A DNA stretch of 64,000 nucleotides from assembly GCA_026394395.1 (NCBI GenBank), contig JAPKYK010000006.1, forward strand, positions 91,894-155,893, given 5' to 3'. Below are positions 41,467 through 50,419 of the stretch, piece by piece. The DNA comes from Methanomassiliicoccales archaeon (GTDB lineage Archaea > Thermoplasmatota > Thermoplasmata > Methanomassiliicoccales > UBA472). The position numbers and the translations under genes were made by a program. Every line of letters begins with the position of its first letter. The first letter of the stretch is position 1. The notes beneath the pieces were generated by a model. That model saw only the letters and a program-made list of their open reading frames with translations. It was not told the DNA's origin and did no database searches.

Positions 41467-41985
41467 TCACCTCTTTTCCATAAGGAGCTCCAGGTAGGAG
41501 CGCCGCTCATTTCCTTCCAACTTCAGCTGGCGCTTCAGCTCCATGATCTTCCTCTTCCCCTCTTCCAGGTCCTGTCCCTCGTACTCCATCTCCACGAAGT
41601 CGCCCAGTCCCTCGACGCGGTCCAGGCAGAACTGGACGCTCTGGAGCAGATAGACGCGGCGGCGCTTGATCACTCGGTAGTGAGGTCTGAACCCTACCCG
41701 CTCCAGCACCTGGGACATGCGAGGCAGGTCCTCCACGTCCAGTTCGATCTCTTCGCGCATCTTGGTGTCCTGGTCCAGCTTCGGCCCCTTGTAGGTGATG
41801 CGCGAGCGGTCGTTCTCCCTCCGCAGACGCAGCGCTTCGTCCGTGATCCCGAAGTCCCGCGAGGGGTGGGAGAAATAGACATCCTCCTGGTCCAGGTCAC
41901 CGGCCAGTCTGGCGCCCATCTCGATCAGGCGCTTCTCCAGGGCTTCCAGGTCCGGGCAGGGCACCTTGATCTCCAGTTCTATCAT
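41467..41985 (-). CDS. CYTH-domain protein (class IV adenylate cyclase-like)
   Basis: A 172-residue protein of the CyaB/thiamine-triphosphatase superfamily, which forms a beta tunnel that binds triphosphates. The signature ELEIK is present at the N-terminus, followed by RLRRE, ITYKGPK, RIKRRRVYLL and CLDRVEGLGDFVEMEYE. Archaeal members are often annotated class IV adenylate cyclase, but polyphosphatase activity is equally possible. The ATG is about 30 nt from the AATATATAAA TATA box at 42011-42020; longer N-termini would cross it. Confidence 0.88.
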   Translation of the reverse strand: MIELEIKVPCPDLEALEKRLIEMGARLAGDLDQEDVYFSHPSRDFGITDEALRLRRENDRSRITYKGPKLDQDTKMREEIELDVEDLPRMSQVLERVGFRPHYRVIKRRRVYLLQSVQFCLDRVEGLGDFVEMEYEGQDLEEGKRKIMELKRQLKLEGNERRSYLELLMEKR

Positions 41986-42010
41986 CGGAACAAACCTTAC
42001 TCCGGGATGC

Positions 42011-42020
42011 AATATATAAA
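42011..42020. promoter_or_regulatory. Shared TATA box between CYTH and cobO genes
   Basis: AATATATAAA sits about 30 nt from the CYTH ATG on the minus strand and about 36 nt from the cobO ATG on the plus strand, in a 65-nt gap. It is the only good TATA candidate for either gene. cobO also has AGGGTG eight nt upstream of its ATG, giving a very short leader. Confidence 0.5.
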
Positions 42021-42050
42021 TTGCTGGAGCCGAATGAAGGGTGCGATAGC

Positions 42051-42578
42051 ATGGAAAGGAACGAACTGGGCCTACTGCACGTGTACACCGGCGAGGGGAA
42101 AGGCAAGACCACCGCCGCCCTAGGGCTGGTCCTTCGGGCCTGGGGACACGGTCTCAGGGTTTGCGTGGTCCAGTTCATGAAGAGGGGCGAGGACTACGGC
42201 GAGATACAGGCCCTGAGGAAGATTGGTGTAGATGTCTACCAGTTCGGGTCGGGAAAGCTGATTCGGAAGGGCCACCACTGCCAGGATGACGTGGACTGCG
42301 CCCGGCGGGCATTGGAGTTCTGCAGGTCGACGCTCAGCTGCGGGGAGTACGACCTGGTGGTATTGGATGAGGTGAACGTGGCCGCATATTTCGAGCTTGT
42401 ACCGACAGGCGAAGTAATAGGGGCGCTCAGGGGACGGGGGAAGGAAGTGGAAGTGGTCTGCACAGGCCGTAACGCGCCAGACGAGCTCGTACGGGAGGCG
42501 GACATCGTCACGGTGATGACCATGGAGAAGCACCCCTACGACCAGGGACTGGTGGCCAGAAAAGGCATAGAATACTAA
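42051..42578 (+). CDS. cobO: Cob(I)alamin adenosyltransferase (CobO/BtuR type)
   Basis: A 175-residue P-loop enzyme of the CobA/CobO/BtuR family that transfers adenosine from ATP to cobalt of corrinoids. Walker A is YTGEGKGKTT (12-21); VVQFMKRGEDYGE, YDLVVLDEVNVAAYFEL and VVCTGRNAPDELVREADIVTVMT follow. It is the last enzyme in making adenosylcobamides and fits an archaeon that uses corrinoid proteins. No other cobalamin genes are next to it. Start: ATG at 42051 after AGGGTG. Confidence 0.94.
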   Translation: MERNELGLLHVYTGEGKGKTTAALGLVLRAWGHGLRVCVVQFMKRGEDYGEIQALRKIGVDVYQFGSGKLIRKGHHCQDDVDCARRALEFCRSTLSCGEYDLVVLDEVNVAAYFELVPTGEVIGALRGRGKEVEVVCTGRNAPDELVREADIVTVMTMEKHPYDQGLVARKGIEY

Positions 42579-42678
42579 CGTCAGTCCACTTTTCTATATT
42601 ATTCTGATAAATATTATATATGGATGGGCCGCATTGTTTATATTCAGGAGCGTAAGCTATCCTTAAGGAGGGGCATCC

Positions 42679-45600
42679 ATGGCACGATTCGATAAGCAGC
42701 TCAGAAGATGTAAGCGCGCAGTATCCGATGTAATCGGGAACCTGCTCATCCTGGCCATCACAGTCACCCTATTCTCCAGCATCATGTACTATGTCGGGAC
42801 CATGCCCGAGCCCCAGGACAACACCTTCGCCGACATAAGCTACGAGATATCCGAGGTGTCGGGCGGAGCCCGCTGGATATACCTCACACACGAGGGCGGC
42901 CAAACCCTGTACAACTCCAGCACCAACTTCTACATCTACACCGACGGCACCAATCTGATCTATACCAACATGTCCGCTTCGGTCGGGGACGAATGGACCG
43001 CTGGCGAGGTCTGGTCATATCATCTAACCGGGATCACCGAGGACACCACCGTCAGCATAATGATCGTCGATACTGATAACAACGTCATCGTCTGGCAGAC
43101 GGACCTGATAGGTGGGATGTTCAGTGGCTCGTACGCCCCCATAATCACCGTACGTGGCACCACCCCCTCCCCCATCGTCGATAGCAGCCTTTTCACCTTC
43201 TTCGTCTCGGTGATGGACCCCAACGGGGACCTGAACAAATCTAGCGTCTACATCGACGGGACCGCGATCGGTATGGGGGTCATCACCCTAACCGATATAG
43301 ACAACGATGGCAAGTTCGTCAGCGCCGCCAAGACCGGCAAATATGCGTTCGATGGAAAAACCGTTCTCATATACGCCTCGGACCTCGAGGGGCACGTCAG
43401 CTCCAGCATGATGACCCTGTCGGCGACGCAGTCCGTCAATAGCGGTAACACCACTACCAACTGGGGTCCTTTCTACAACTACTCCAGCTACTTCGTGAAC
43501 GGAACCTATCCCCCGGACGCCAGCGGCGGGCAGAGCACCAGCAAGGGCACGACCTTCTATTACATCAGGAGGGCCTCGGACGACAACATCACCAACCTCT
43601 TCAAGGCCAAGGAGGCCTTCTACATCGAGGTGTACAGCAACCAGCTGCAGAACCTAGCCGTAGACAACTCCTTCTACATGTTCAGCCCCACCACCGGTGG
43701 GATTATCTCCCCGCAGACCAAACTAATTAACGCCTTCTCCTACGGTGGAATATTTGCGACGTTCCATCGTTATATCATCAACCTGACCGCACCGGAACAA
43801 CTATTGACGTTCCCCATCCAGATAGTGCTGCGGGACAACACCGGCACGGTGGTAAACATAATCGACACCATCAAGGTCATTGGGGCCACCTATCCCATAT
43901 TGAAGACCTATAAACTAAACACGACCACATCCATGCTGGAGCCGTGCACCAGCTTCCAGCATACCGACATTGTCTACCTAAAGATATTCACCAAGGATGT
44001 GGACCTGAACATCAGCAAGGTGATCATATACGACCTCCAGGTGGACGCCTACACCGGCAAGTACATCATCAAGCAGACCCCGGCTACGCCCACCACGTAC
44101 TTCTCAGCCCCAGTACCCACCTTGGCGAGGAACGAACCGTTGTCGCAAATCTACAAGACGGACAAAGCATCGCTCAGTCCTACTCGAGTATATGACAACA
44201 ACCTCAACAGCGTATATACCATCCAGATCAACCTGCTGAAGGCCAACCAGGCCTGGTGGCTGGCGGGCAGGAACTCCTATACGCTATACATACCGATATT
44301 CTCCGATTCCGGCAGCTACGGAACAGGTGAGACGTACTACAACATGAACCTCCAGTTCAATGTCACCGCGCCCAAGACCACCACGGATATCGTGGCCAGC
44401 ATAGGCGCCGGGTCGTTCACCTGGAGTGCTTCTGGGGCAAGCTGGAATGACAATCAGCTGGCCTGGTTCAAGAACGGCGAGAAGTTCGACCAGTGGGAGC
44501 GCATCTCCATCGACGATGACACTTACGCCGGCCCAGTGGGCATGTGCCTGGTGGACGTGGACAATGACGGCTACCAGGACGTCGTGGTCGGATATCAGGA
44601 CACTTCGGTGGCTCTGGCCTGGTATCGGAACAAGGATGTGGACGGTAGCCAGTGGTCCTCCTCACCATACCTCATCAGCAGCGCCTTCGATGCCTACCCT
44701 GGACTGCAGGCCGACATGACCTCCCACGGTGGCTGGGTGGCCACCTGGTACGGAAGCAGCGACACCGGAACGGCCAACGAGGATGTGACCGTCTGGTCAA
44801 GCGACCGCAGCAGCTTCATCTCTAGGTACAGCTCCAATTACTACTACAACCAAAACGAGATAGTGGGAGCGATCCAGAACGGCGACTTCAACGGAGATGG
44901 CAAGCAGGACCTAGTGGTGTCCTTCGTTCACTCGGTGGTCTTCACCTCGGCCAACTCGCCAGGCAGCGCTGACTACTCAGATTCCTACGGCATGTTCTTC
45001 AACCGTGGCGTTTACATTTTCTGGAACGATGGTAGCTGGACCCGGACCCAGCTGTCCGGAACGGCCACATACACCAACACTAACGCCAACCCGGCCGCAA
45101 TGGACCTGGCCGTAGGCGATCTAAACCAAGATGGTGTGGACGACATCGTGGCGGTTTACGAGACCGGCGTGACCAAGATCTGGCTGAACCAGTGGTACAA
45201 CGTCATAGGCTCCTCCAGCCAGCCAAAGGTGGATGCCTTCGGTGCCGCCTCCTTGGTCGCAGCTGCTAGCGTGCCCACAGTTGCCGGTACCAATCCCTGG
45301 GACCACACCCAAAGGTCGCCCTCCGTCACCATCGCCGACGTGGACCGCAATGGATACCCGGACATAATCAGAACGTCCACCTACATCTCAGGCGGTGTGA
45401 ACGCGGTCACGGTCATCAGGACCATGCCCTCGACCCCGACGACCTACATGCAGTACCCCAACAAAGAATATACAGACGAAGCAAATGTCAGCGCCTACAT
45501 CCAAGGGAGCCTTTCCAACCTGCAGCTAATAGACAGCAACTACCAGACGCTGACGGAGGTCTACAAGAACACCTCGGTCATGTTCGGGCTGCCCGATCAG

Positions 45601-46917
45601 AAGCAGACCTCCGGAACGTACATCGACAACACTGGTCAGAATATCAACAACCTGAAGTTCGATGATGGGACGACGACGACATACAACGTGGACATAGGAC
45701 AGACCATGGCCATGAGGACCTTCGCCATCGACAGCACCTATTCCACCAAGCCAGTAACCCAGGTGATCCTAAAGGTGAAGTATTCTGCGACCGCCACCTA
45801 CACAGGTACTAACTATCTGATGTACTCTGTGGACGGAACCAATTACTATGCGACGAGCATCCTACCAACCAGTTCATCATTGAACGTCAACACCACCTAC
45901 AACCTATACCTGCAAGGTGTCGACACCTGGAGCGAGTTGACGAACCTAAGGGTGGCCTTCGTCAACAACGGCCAGGGCACTGTCCAGTTCGACTACATCC
46001 ACCTGGAGGTCAAGTTCGCCCAGACGCGCTGGATGGAACAGGTGTTGGAGATACCCAACGTGCAAACCCAGATTCTGCATCAGTTGACCATGACGGCCAA
46101 TATCAAGACGACGGGGGAGGCGTTCAACGTCTACTACTCCACTGACAACTTCATCTGGTACCCGGCCTTCATCTACAACAGTACCACCGAGACCACGTAC
46201 TCGATCATGCTCCCAGACACCTCCAACGCAGTGTACTACATCAAGATCTCGGCCGTGGACTCGTCAACCAGCGACGTCACCAACAATTCCCTTATGATCA
46301 ACTATATGGCAATGGTCCACACCTCACCAACGGTGTATTGGCCTACGGCCTCGGAATCCACGGTCAACTTCAACGTCGGAACCGGTGAGTACATCACCTG
46401 TTTGGAGGTAGGCGACGTGGGTAGTTCGGCGACCAATCACCTGCCTGACCAATACCCAGACATCGTCGTCGGGACCACCAGGGTCGGGGACGGGTACACC
46501 ACCCAGACCATAATGATCGCCACTGGGACCGGTGCGGCTTTCGACTCGGTAGTATCGGTCGATACCTCAAAAATGGCCTCCAACGTCGGTACGAACAATG
46601 CCATATACAACGCCCAAGCGATCGCCCTAGGAGACTTCAACGGTGACGGCTACGTGGACATCGCCATATCCATCGGCTTTGCCCCCGGACGCAGCGGCGG
46701 TACCGCGACATCCGTCTGGCTTTACCGCAACCAACCCCTGGAAGGCGGCTGGCAGTGGGAGGAGCAATCCCTGAACATGCTGGCCACCGGAGAATCGGCC
46801 ATCAACATCCAGTCGGGGAACGTCGACCTATCCATACTGTTCCCGCTATTCGGGATGCTGGGTCTGGTGGTCGTCGAAGGAGCGATGAGGAAGGTGGACC
46901 GCAGGCGCAAGAAGTAG
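42679..46917 (+). CDS. Giant surface protein: pilin-type leader, FG-GAP repeats, C-terminal anchor
   Basis: A 1412-residue protein with an archaeal pilin-like N-terminus (RRCKRA then VSDVIGNLLILAITVTLF), suggesting prepilin-peptidase processing. The ectodomain has a beta-sandwich region (about 90-560) and calcium-binding FG-GAP/VCBS-like repeats such as DVDNDGYQD (near 620), DFNGDGKQD (735), DLNQDGVDD (811), DVDRNGYPD (884) and DFNGDGYVD (1315). The C-terminal helix (about 1386-1405) and RKVDRRRKK tail anchor it in the membrane. A Shine-Dalgarno AAGGAGGGG and TATA (AATATTATATATGG) precede it. It may be an adhesin or cell-surface scaffold, but ligands are unknown. The pilin leader plus C-terminal anchor is an odd combination. 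Confidence 0.88.
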   Translation: MARFDKQLRRCKRAVSDVIGNLLILAITVTLFSSIMYYVGTMPEPQDNTFADISYEISEVSGGARWIYLTHEGGQTLYNSSTNFYIYTDGTNLIYTNMSASVGDEWTAGEVWSYHLTGITEDTTVSIMIVDTDNNVIVWQTDLIGGMFSGSYAPIITVRGTTPSPIVDSSLFTFFVSVMDPNGDLNKSSVYIDGTAIGMGVITLTDIDNDGKFVSAAKTGKYAFDGKTVLIYASDLEGHVSSSMMTLSATQSVNSGNTTTNWGPFYNYSSYFVNGTYPPDASGGQSTSKGTTFYYIRRASDDNITNLFKAKEAFYIEVYSNQLQNLAVDNSFYMFSPTTGGIISPQTKLINAFSYGGIFATFHRYIINLTAPEQLLTFPIQIVLRDNTGTVVNIIDTIKVIGATYPILKTYKLNTTTSMLEPCTSFQHTDIVYLKIFTKDVDLNISKVIIYDLQVDAYTGKYIIKQTPATPTTYFSAPVPTLARNEPLSQIYKTDKASLSPTRVYDNNLNSVYTIQINLLKANQAWWLAGRNSYTLYIPIFSDSGSYGTGETYYNMNLQFNVTAPKTTTDIVASIGAGSFTWSASGASWNDNQLAWFKNGEKFDQWERISIDDDTYAGPVGMCLVDVDNDGYQDVVVGYQDTSVALAWYRNKDVDGSQWSSSPYLISSAFDAYPGLQADMTSHGGWVATWYGSSDTGTANEDVTVWSSDRSSFISRYSSNYYYNQNEIVGAIQNGDFNGDGKQDLVVSFVHSVVFTSANSPGSADYSDSYGMFFNRGVYIFWNDGSWTRTQLSGTATYTNTNANPAAMDLAVGDLNQDGVDDIVAVYETGVTKIWLNQWYNVIGSSSQPKVDAFGAASLVAAASVPTVAGTNPWDHTQRSPSVTIADVDRNGYPDIIRTSTYISGGVNAVTVIRTMPSTPTTYMQYPNKEYTDEANVSAYIQGSLSNLQLIDSNYQTLTEVYKNTSVMFGLPDQKQTSGTYIDNTGQNINNLKFDDGTTTTYNVDIGQTMAMRTFAIDSTYSTKPVTQVILKVKYSATATYTGTNYLMYSVDGTNYYATSILPTSSSLNVNTTYNLYLQGVDTWSELTNLRVAFVNNGQGTVQFDYIHLEVKFAQTRWMEQVLEIPNVQTQILHQLTMTANIKTTGEAFNVYYSTDNFIWYPAFIYNSTTETTYSIMLPDTSNAVYYIKISAVDSSTSDVTNNSLMINYMAMVHTSPTVYWPTASESTVNFNVGTGEYITCLEVGDVGSSATNHLPDQYPDIVVGTTRVGDGYTTQTIMIATGTGAAFDSVVSVDTSKMASNVGTNNAIYNAQAIALGDFNGDGYVDIAISIGFAPGRSGGTATSVWLYRNQPLEGGWQWEEQSLNMLATGESAINIQSGNVDLSILFPLFGMLGLVVVEGAMRKVDRRRKK

Positions 46918-46930
46918 CGACGGTCGGGCT

Positions 46931-48100
46931 GTGTACGACGTGGCCATATCCGGAGGAGGACCGGCCGGGTCCTACTGCGCCAAGCGCTGCGCCCAGGCCG
47001 GGCTATCCACGGTGCTGATCGAGCGGCAGGTCCCCCCCTGGACCAAGACCTGCGCCGGAGGGGTGCTGTTGCGGGCGGCCTCCCGCCTGGACTTCGACCT
47101 GCCCGAAAGGATCGTGGAGAAGGAGGTCCGGGGCTTTCGTGTCGTGGGCCGGGACTTCCAGGAGCGCTTCCGCTTCGACCGCTGCCTGACCTATACGGTG
47201 GACCGAACGAACTTCGATAGCTACCTGCTCGAAATGGCCCAGAAAGCCGGGGCCGAGGTGCGCATCGGGACCTCGGTCGAACGCATCACGGACAACCAGG
47301 GGGTGACGTTTGACCTTGGTTCCGAAAGGGTCGAGGCCAAATGTGGCATAATCGCCGAGGGGGTCAGCAGCCGCAACGCCCTGCGCCTGTTCGGCCCGCC
47401 CCCACACGACGGCAAGGCCATGGGCCTCAGGTCGGTGCTGCGGACGGCCGAGGACCCCGGGGACGAGATCGAGGTCTTCCTATTGGACACGCCCACGAAA
47501 TGGATCAAGCGCTATCCGATGTTCCCTCTTATGGGCTGGATGTTCCCCTACCGCGGAAGGGCTAACTTCGGTGTGGGCGGCCACGGCTACACCAAGGCCG
47601 AACTGCTGGTCGGTCTCGATACGGTGGTGAACGGAAGCAACGCCAAGGCCGTCGAGGCCAATGCGCCGTCGGCCCACCCCATCCCCATACTCCCGCGGAA
47701 GCGCCTATCCACCTCGCACGTAATGCTGGTAGGGGACAGCGCCGGCCTGGTCTCCCCGCTGAGCGGGGAGGGGCTGTCCCACGGTCTGGCCAGCTCGATA
47801 TTGGCCAGCGAAGCGGCGGTCGATCTGGTAAACCACGGCCAGAAGGACGCCACCAGGATTTACGAGCGCCAGGTCAAGGACACGGTGGTCCGGGACATCA
47901 AGGCCGCAGCGGTCATATCCCCGGTGCTGCACTGGTTGCTAGGCGTGGTGGACACCGGGGCCTTCTTCCGCACCGTCAGGAAGGAGCAGCCGTACGTGGA
48001 AGCCTGGACCCGTATGGCCTTGGGAGAGGAGAACTGGCAGCGCCTGCTCATGATGACCATCCCCCGTTTCCACCGCCTGCTTTTCGGTTCTCTGGACTAG
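46931..48100 (+). CDS. Geranylgeranyl reductase family FAD protein
   Basis: A 389-residue flavoprotein of the digeranylgeranylglycerophospholipid reductase family that saturates isoprenoid chains of archaeal lipids. FAD-binding motif SGGGPAGSYCAKR at 7-19, a KTCAGGVL substrate-loop cysteine, and the GDSAGLVSPLSGEGLSHGLASS second FAD motif near 258-279. GTG start, 13 nt after the large surface-protein gene. The adjacent convergent gene encodes a UbiA prenyltransferase, so a lipid-related pair is likely, though the reductase could also act on a prenylated quinone. Confidence 0.92.
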   Translation: MYDVAISGGGPAGSYCAKRCAQAGLSTVLIERQVPPWTKTCAGGVLLRAASRLDFDLPERIVEKEVRGFRVVGRDFQERFRFDRCLTYTVDRTNFDSYLLEMAQKAGAEVRIGTSVERITDNQGVTFDLGSERVEAKCGIIAEGVSSRNALRLFGPPPHDGKAMGLRSVLRTAEDPGDEIEVFLLDTPTKWIKRYPMFPLMGWMFPYRGRANFGVGGHGYTKAELLVGLDTVVNGSNAKAVEANAPSAHPIPILPRKRLSTSHVMLVGDSAGLVSPLSGEGLSHGLASSILASEAAVDLVNHGQKDATRIYERQVKDTVVRDIKAAAVISPVLHWLLGVVDTGAFFRTVRKEQPYVEAWTRMALGEENWQRLLMMTIPRFHRLLFGSLD

Positions 48101-49773
48101 ATGACCGACAGGAAGCGCAGGGCGGCGTACAGAAGCCCGATCAGGGCGATGGGCATGACCGCCCGGGACGACCGGACCTTTCTGAAGCGCAGGGCCGCTA
48201 CGACTCCCAGCACAGGAAAGACCAGCACGTCCATCCAGGAAGAGAACAGGACCAGCGGGGTCAGGGAAGAGAGGAATATCAGCACGGCCACATAGTCCGC
48301 CCCCTTCTCCAGGCCAAAGGCGGTGTAGACGGTCCGGACCCCCCCGGACCTATCCTCGTCATAGCCGTCAGCGTCGGTGATGATAGATCCAACGACCAGG
48401 CCTATGAACATGAACGCACCCACCAGGAAGATGTCCGAATAGAGCGAGGGGTACACCACCTCTCCGGTGAGATAAGGGATATTGCCAGCGTAGCCCACCT
48501 CGCTGAACGGGGTCAGCGCCCCGTAGATGAAGGCCAGGAAGGTGCCGGCACCCATCAGCAGCGGGCTGAGAAGGGCGTTCTTGAAGCGGATGGGCGGAAA
48601 GGAATAGATGAAGGCCATCCCCAGGATGGCCAGCATCACGATGAACTGCTGCACGCTCAACAGGAGGGAAACGGCCAAGGCCACCAAGGCCATCACCGCC
48701 GAGGCCTCCTTCAGGACCCGCGGGGGCAACAGTCCCGAGGCCAGCACCCTGCCCCGCTTGGCTGGGGAGTCCCATTGTCGATCGCTGAGGTCGTTCCAGA
48801 TAACGCTAGCCTGCCAGGCGAGGACGGCCGAGACGACCGTCGTCAGCACATAGGATAGATTGACCCAGTATGGCCGGTCCAGGATATTGCTTACCAGCGC
48901 CGGCTCCCCCCACCCCTGCCAGGAGAGGGCCATCCCGGCTACCACGATGGCGGCGAAGAAAGCCGTCTGATACGGTCGCAGGGCGCTCACTTCCTTCCGG
49001 AAGACATTGCGCAGGGCGATATAGCTGAGGGCCAGGACCAGCAGGGCGGTGGTCAGATAATAGTAGGCGAAGATGAAGAGGTGGAACTGGACGTACTTGG
49101 TGCTGTCGAAATTAGGGAACACCGGAAGGCCGTTCTCCGAACCCACTGGCATGTACGCGCCCGGGGTGCCCAGGACGAACATGGCGGAGATGGTGAAGAC
49201 GGCCATCAACCCCAGGCGCAGTACCAGCCAGCTTCGGCCTGGCAGGTCCTGCAGGTCTTCGCGATGCCTCCAGAACACGTAGGCGAAGAGGGCGAAGAGC
49301 ACCACGACGACCTCCACGCCCTGTCCTGGATGAAAGGATTCGCCCCCCAGAAGGAAGAAGGCCGCCAGGAAGTCCGTCCAGGAGAAGTAGGCGTAGTTCA
49401 CCGTCTGGCCGAACAGGAAATGGTCGATCCAGGGCGGAAGGAGCAATATCCAGTAGTACCAGTTGGTGTAGTTGATGCACTTGCGCAGCCCGGACCCCGA
49501 GAAGACCTTCAATATGAGCACCAGGCCGAGGTAGGTCAGGACGAAGAAGGCCACGTGGTGGGAGATGCTGAATATCCAGGGGTGCGAGGTGCTGACGAAC
49601 TCCTTGTCCAGGAGGTAGTACTCGGAAAGGTCCCTGACCAGAGCGATCAGCAACACGTAGACGAAGGTCTGCCACAGGTTCAGCCGGTCCTTCTCCAAGA
49701 GATCGGCCAAGGCGTCCACCTTGCGCGTGAAACGCTCCGAGATCGATAGACCCCCACCCTCCATGGCCGACAA
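48097..49773 (-). CDS. UbiA prenyltransferase with large N-terminal membrane domain
   Basis: A 558-residue membrane protein in two parts. The C-terminal half (from about 300) is a UbiA-type prenyltransferase: first Asp motif NDLSDRQWD (327-335), YSFPPIRFKN (390-399) and second Asp motif ITDADGYDED (465-474). The N-terminal 300 residues form a separate domain with six or seven TM helices and no recognised family. Many archaeal UbiA enzymes attach geranylgeranyl groups to glycerol or quinone headgroups, but this fused form is unusual. It shares its stop region (4-nt overlap) with the convergent reductase. Possibly N-terminal domain moves or delivers a lipid substrate; this is inference. Confidence 0.88.
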   Translation of the reverse strand: MSAMEGGGLSISERFTRKVDALADLLEKDRLNLWQTFVYVLLIALVRDLSEYYLLDKEFVSTSHPWIFSISHHVAFFVLTYLGLVLILKVFSGSGLRKCINYTNWYYWILLLPPWIDHFLFGQTVNYAYFSWTDFLAAFFLLGGESFHPGQGVEVVVVLFALFAYVFWRHREDLQDLPGRSWLVLRLGLMAVFTISAMFVLGTPGAYMPVGSENGLPVFPNFDSTKYVQFHLFIFAYYYLTTALLVLALSYIALRNVFRKEVSALRPYQTAFFAAIVVAGMALSWQGWGEPALVSNILDRPYWVNLSYVLTTVVSAVLAWQASVIWNDLSDRQWDSPAKRGRVLASGLLPPRVLKEASAVMALVALAVSLLLSVQQFIVMLAILGMAFIYSFPPIRFKNALLSPLLMGAGTFLAFIYGALTPFSEVGYAGNIPYLTGEVVYPSLYSDIFLVGAFMFIGLVVGSIITDADGYDEDRSGGVRTVYTAFGLEKGADYVAVLIFLSSLTPLVLFSSWMDVLVFPVLGVVAALRFRKVRSSRAVMPIALIGLLYAALRFLSVI

Positions 49774-49789
49774 AACAATTTCCTGGCTA

Positions 49790-50419
49790 TTAATGACTAC
49801 CGTCGCCGGCCAGGCGTTCGAGGTTGCTTGCCAGTCCCGATGACCTTTCCAGCTCCGCCACCACCAGTATGTTCGGGCGGCTGGCCGCCAGGTCCAGCAC
49901 CGTTTGGGCCATGTGCTTCTCCCTTTCCAGGTTGAGGGTGCGGATCCCCTGCCCTCCGTTCACCTTGCGGTCGTAATCGAGCACGAAGGCCTCGGCGCTC
50001 GCCAGATCGAACTTCTTTCTCGCCAGACGATGGGAGAAATAGGACTCCTTCATCAGTTCGAACCCGCCGATCAGCTCGCAATATCTTTCGGAGAACAGGT
50101 CCTCGTTCATGTCCACGGGGATGAGGGGGATGGCGAGCTCGTCGCAGACCTTCACGGCCTCGATGTAGCAGGGCGGGGGCAGCTGCACCTCCCCGAACTC
50201 CTCCAGGCCGGCCTTGTAGGCCTCCTCCAGGTCGCTCAGCTCGATCTCCTCCCCTTCGTAGGAATACAACCCTTCCAGCTCCTCCTTGGATATGGAAACG
50301 CCCACGGCCGCGGGCCGGATATCGGATATGGCCGCGCGCACCTTGTCCCTCTCGTTCACCAACCCCTTGATCACGGGCAGCACCCTGACCAGGGAACCGT
50401 TGACCCTAATCTCTTGCAT
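49790..50419 (-). CDS. TraB-like protein, divergent (uncertain)
   Basis: A 209-residue soluble protein without a secure family. Its layout loosely resembles TraB/PrgY proteins: an N-terminal strand-helix unit with DIRPAAVGVSISKEELEGL, an acidic helical middle, PVDMNEDLFSERY, and a C-terminal EREKHMAQTVLDLAASRPNILVVAELERSSGL in the place of the family's ER..MA...GxH segment. The usual GxH histidines are not present, so any activity of that family may be lost. It overlaps the upstream HTH regulator gene by 14 nt and is co-transcribed with it. Confidence 0.6.
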   Translation of the reverse strand: MQEIRVNGSLVRVLPVIKGLVNERDKVRAAISDIRPAAVGVSISKEELEGLYSYEGEEIELSDLEEAYKAGLEEFGEVQLPPPCYIEAVKVCDELAIPLIPVDMNEDLFSERYCELIGGFELMKESYFSHRLARKKFDLASAEAFVLDYDRKVNGGQGIRTLNLEREKHMAQTVLDLAASRPNILVVAELERSSGLASNLERLAGDGSH

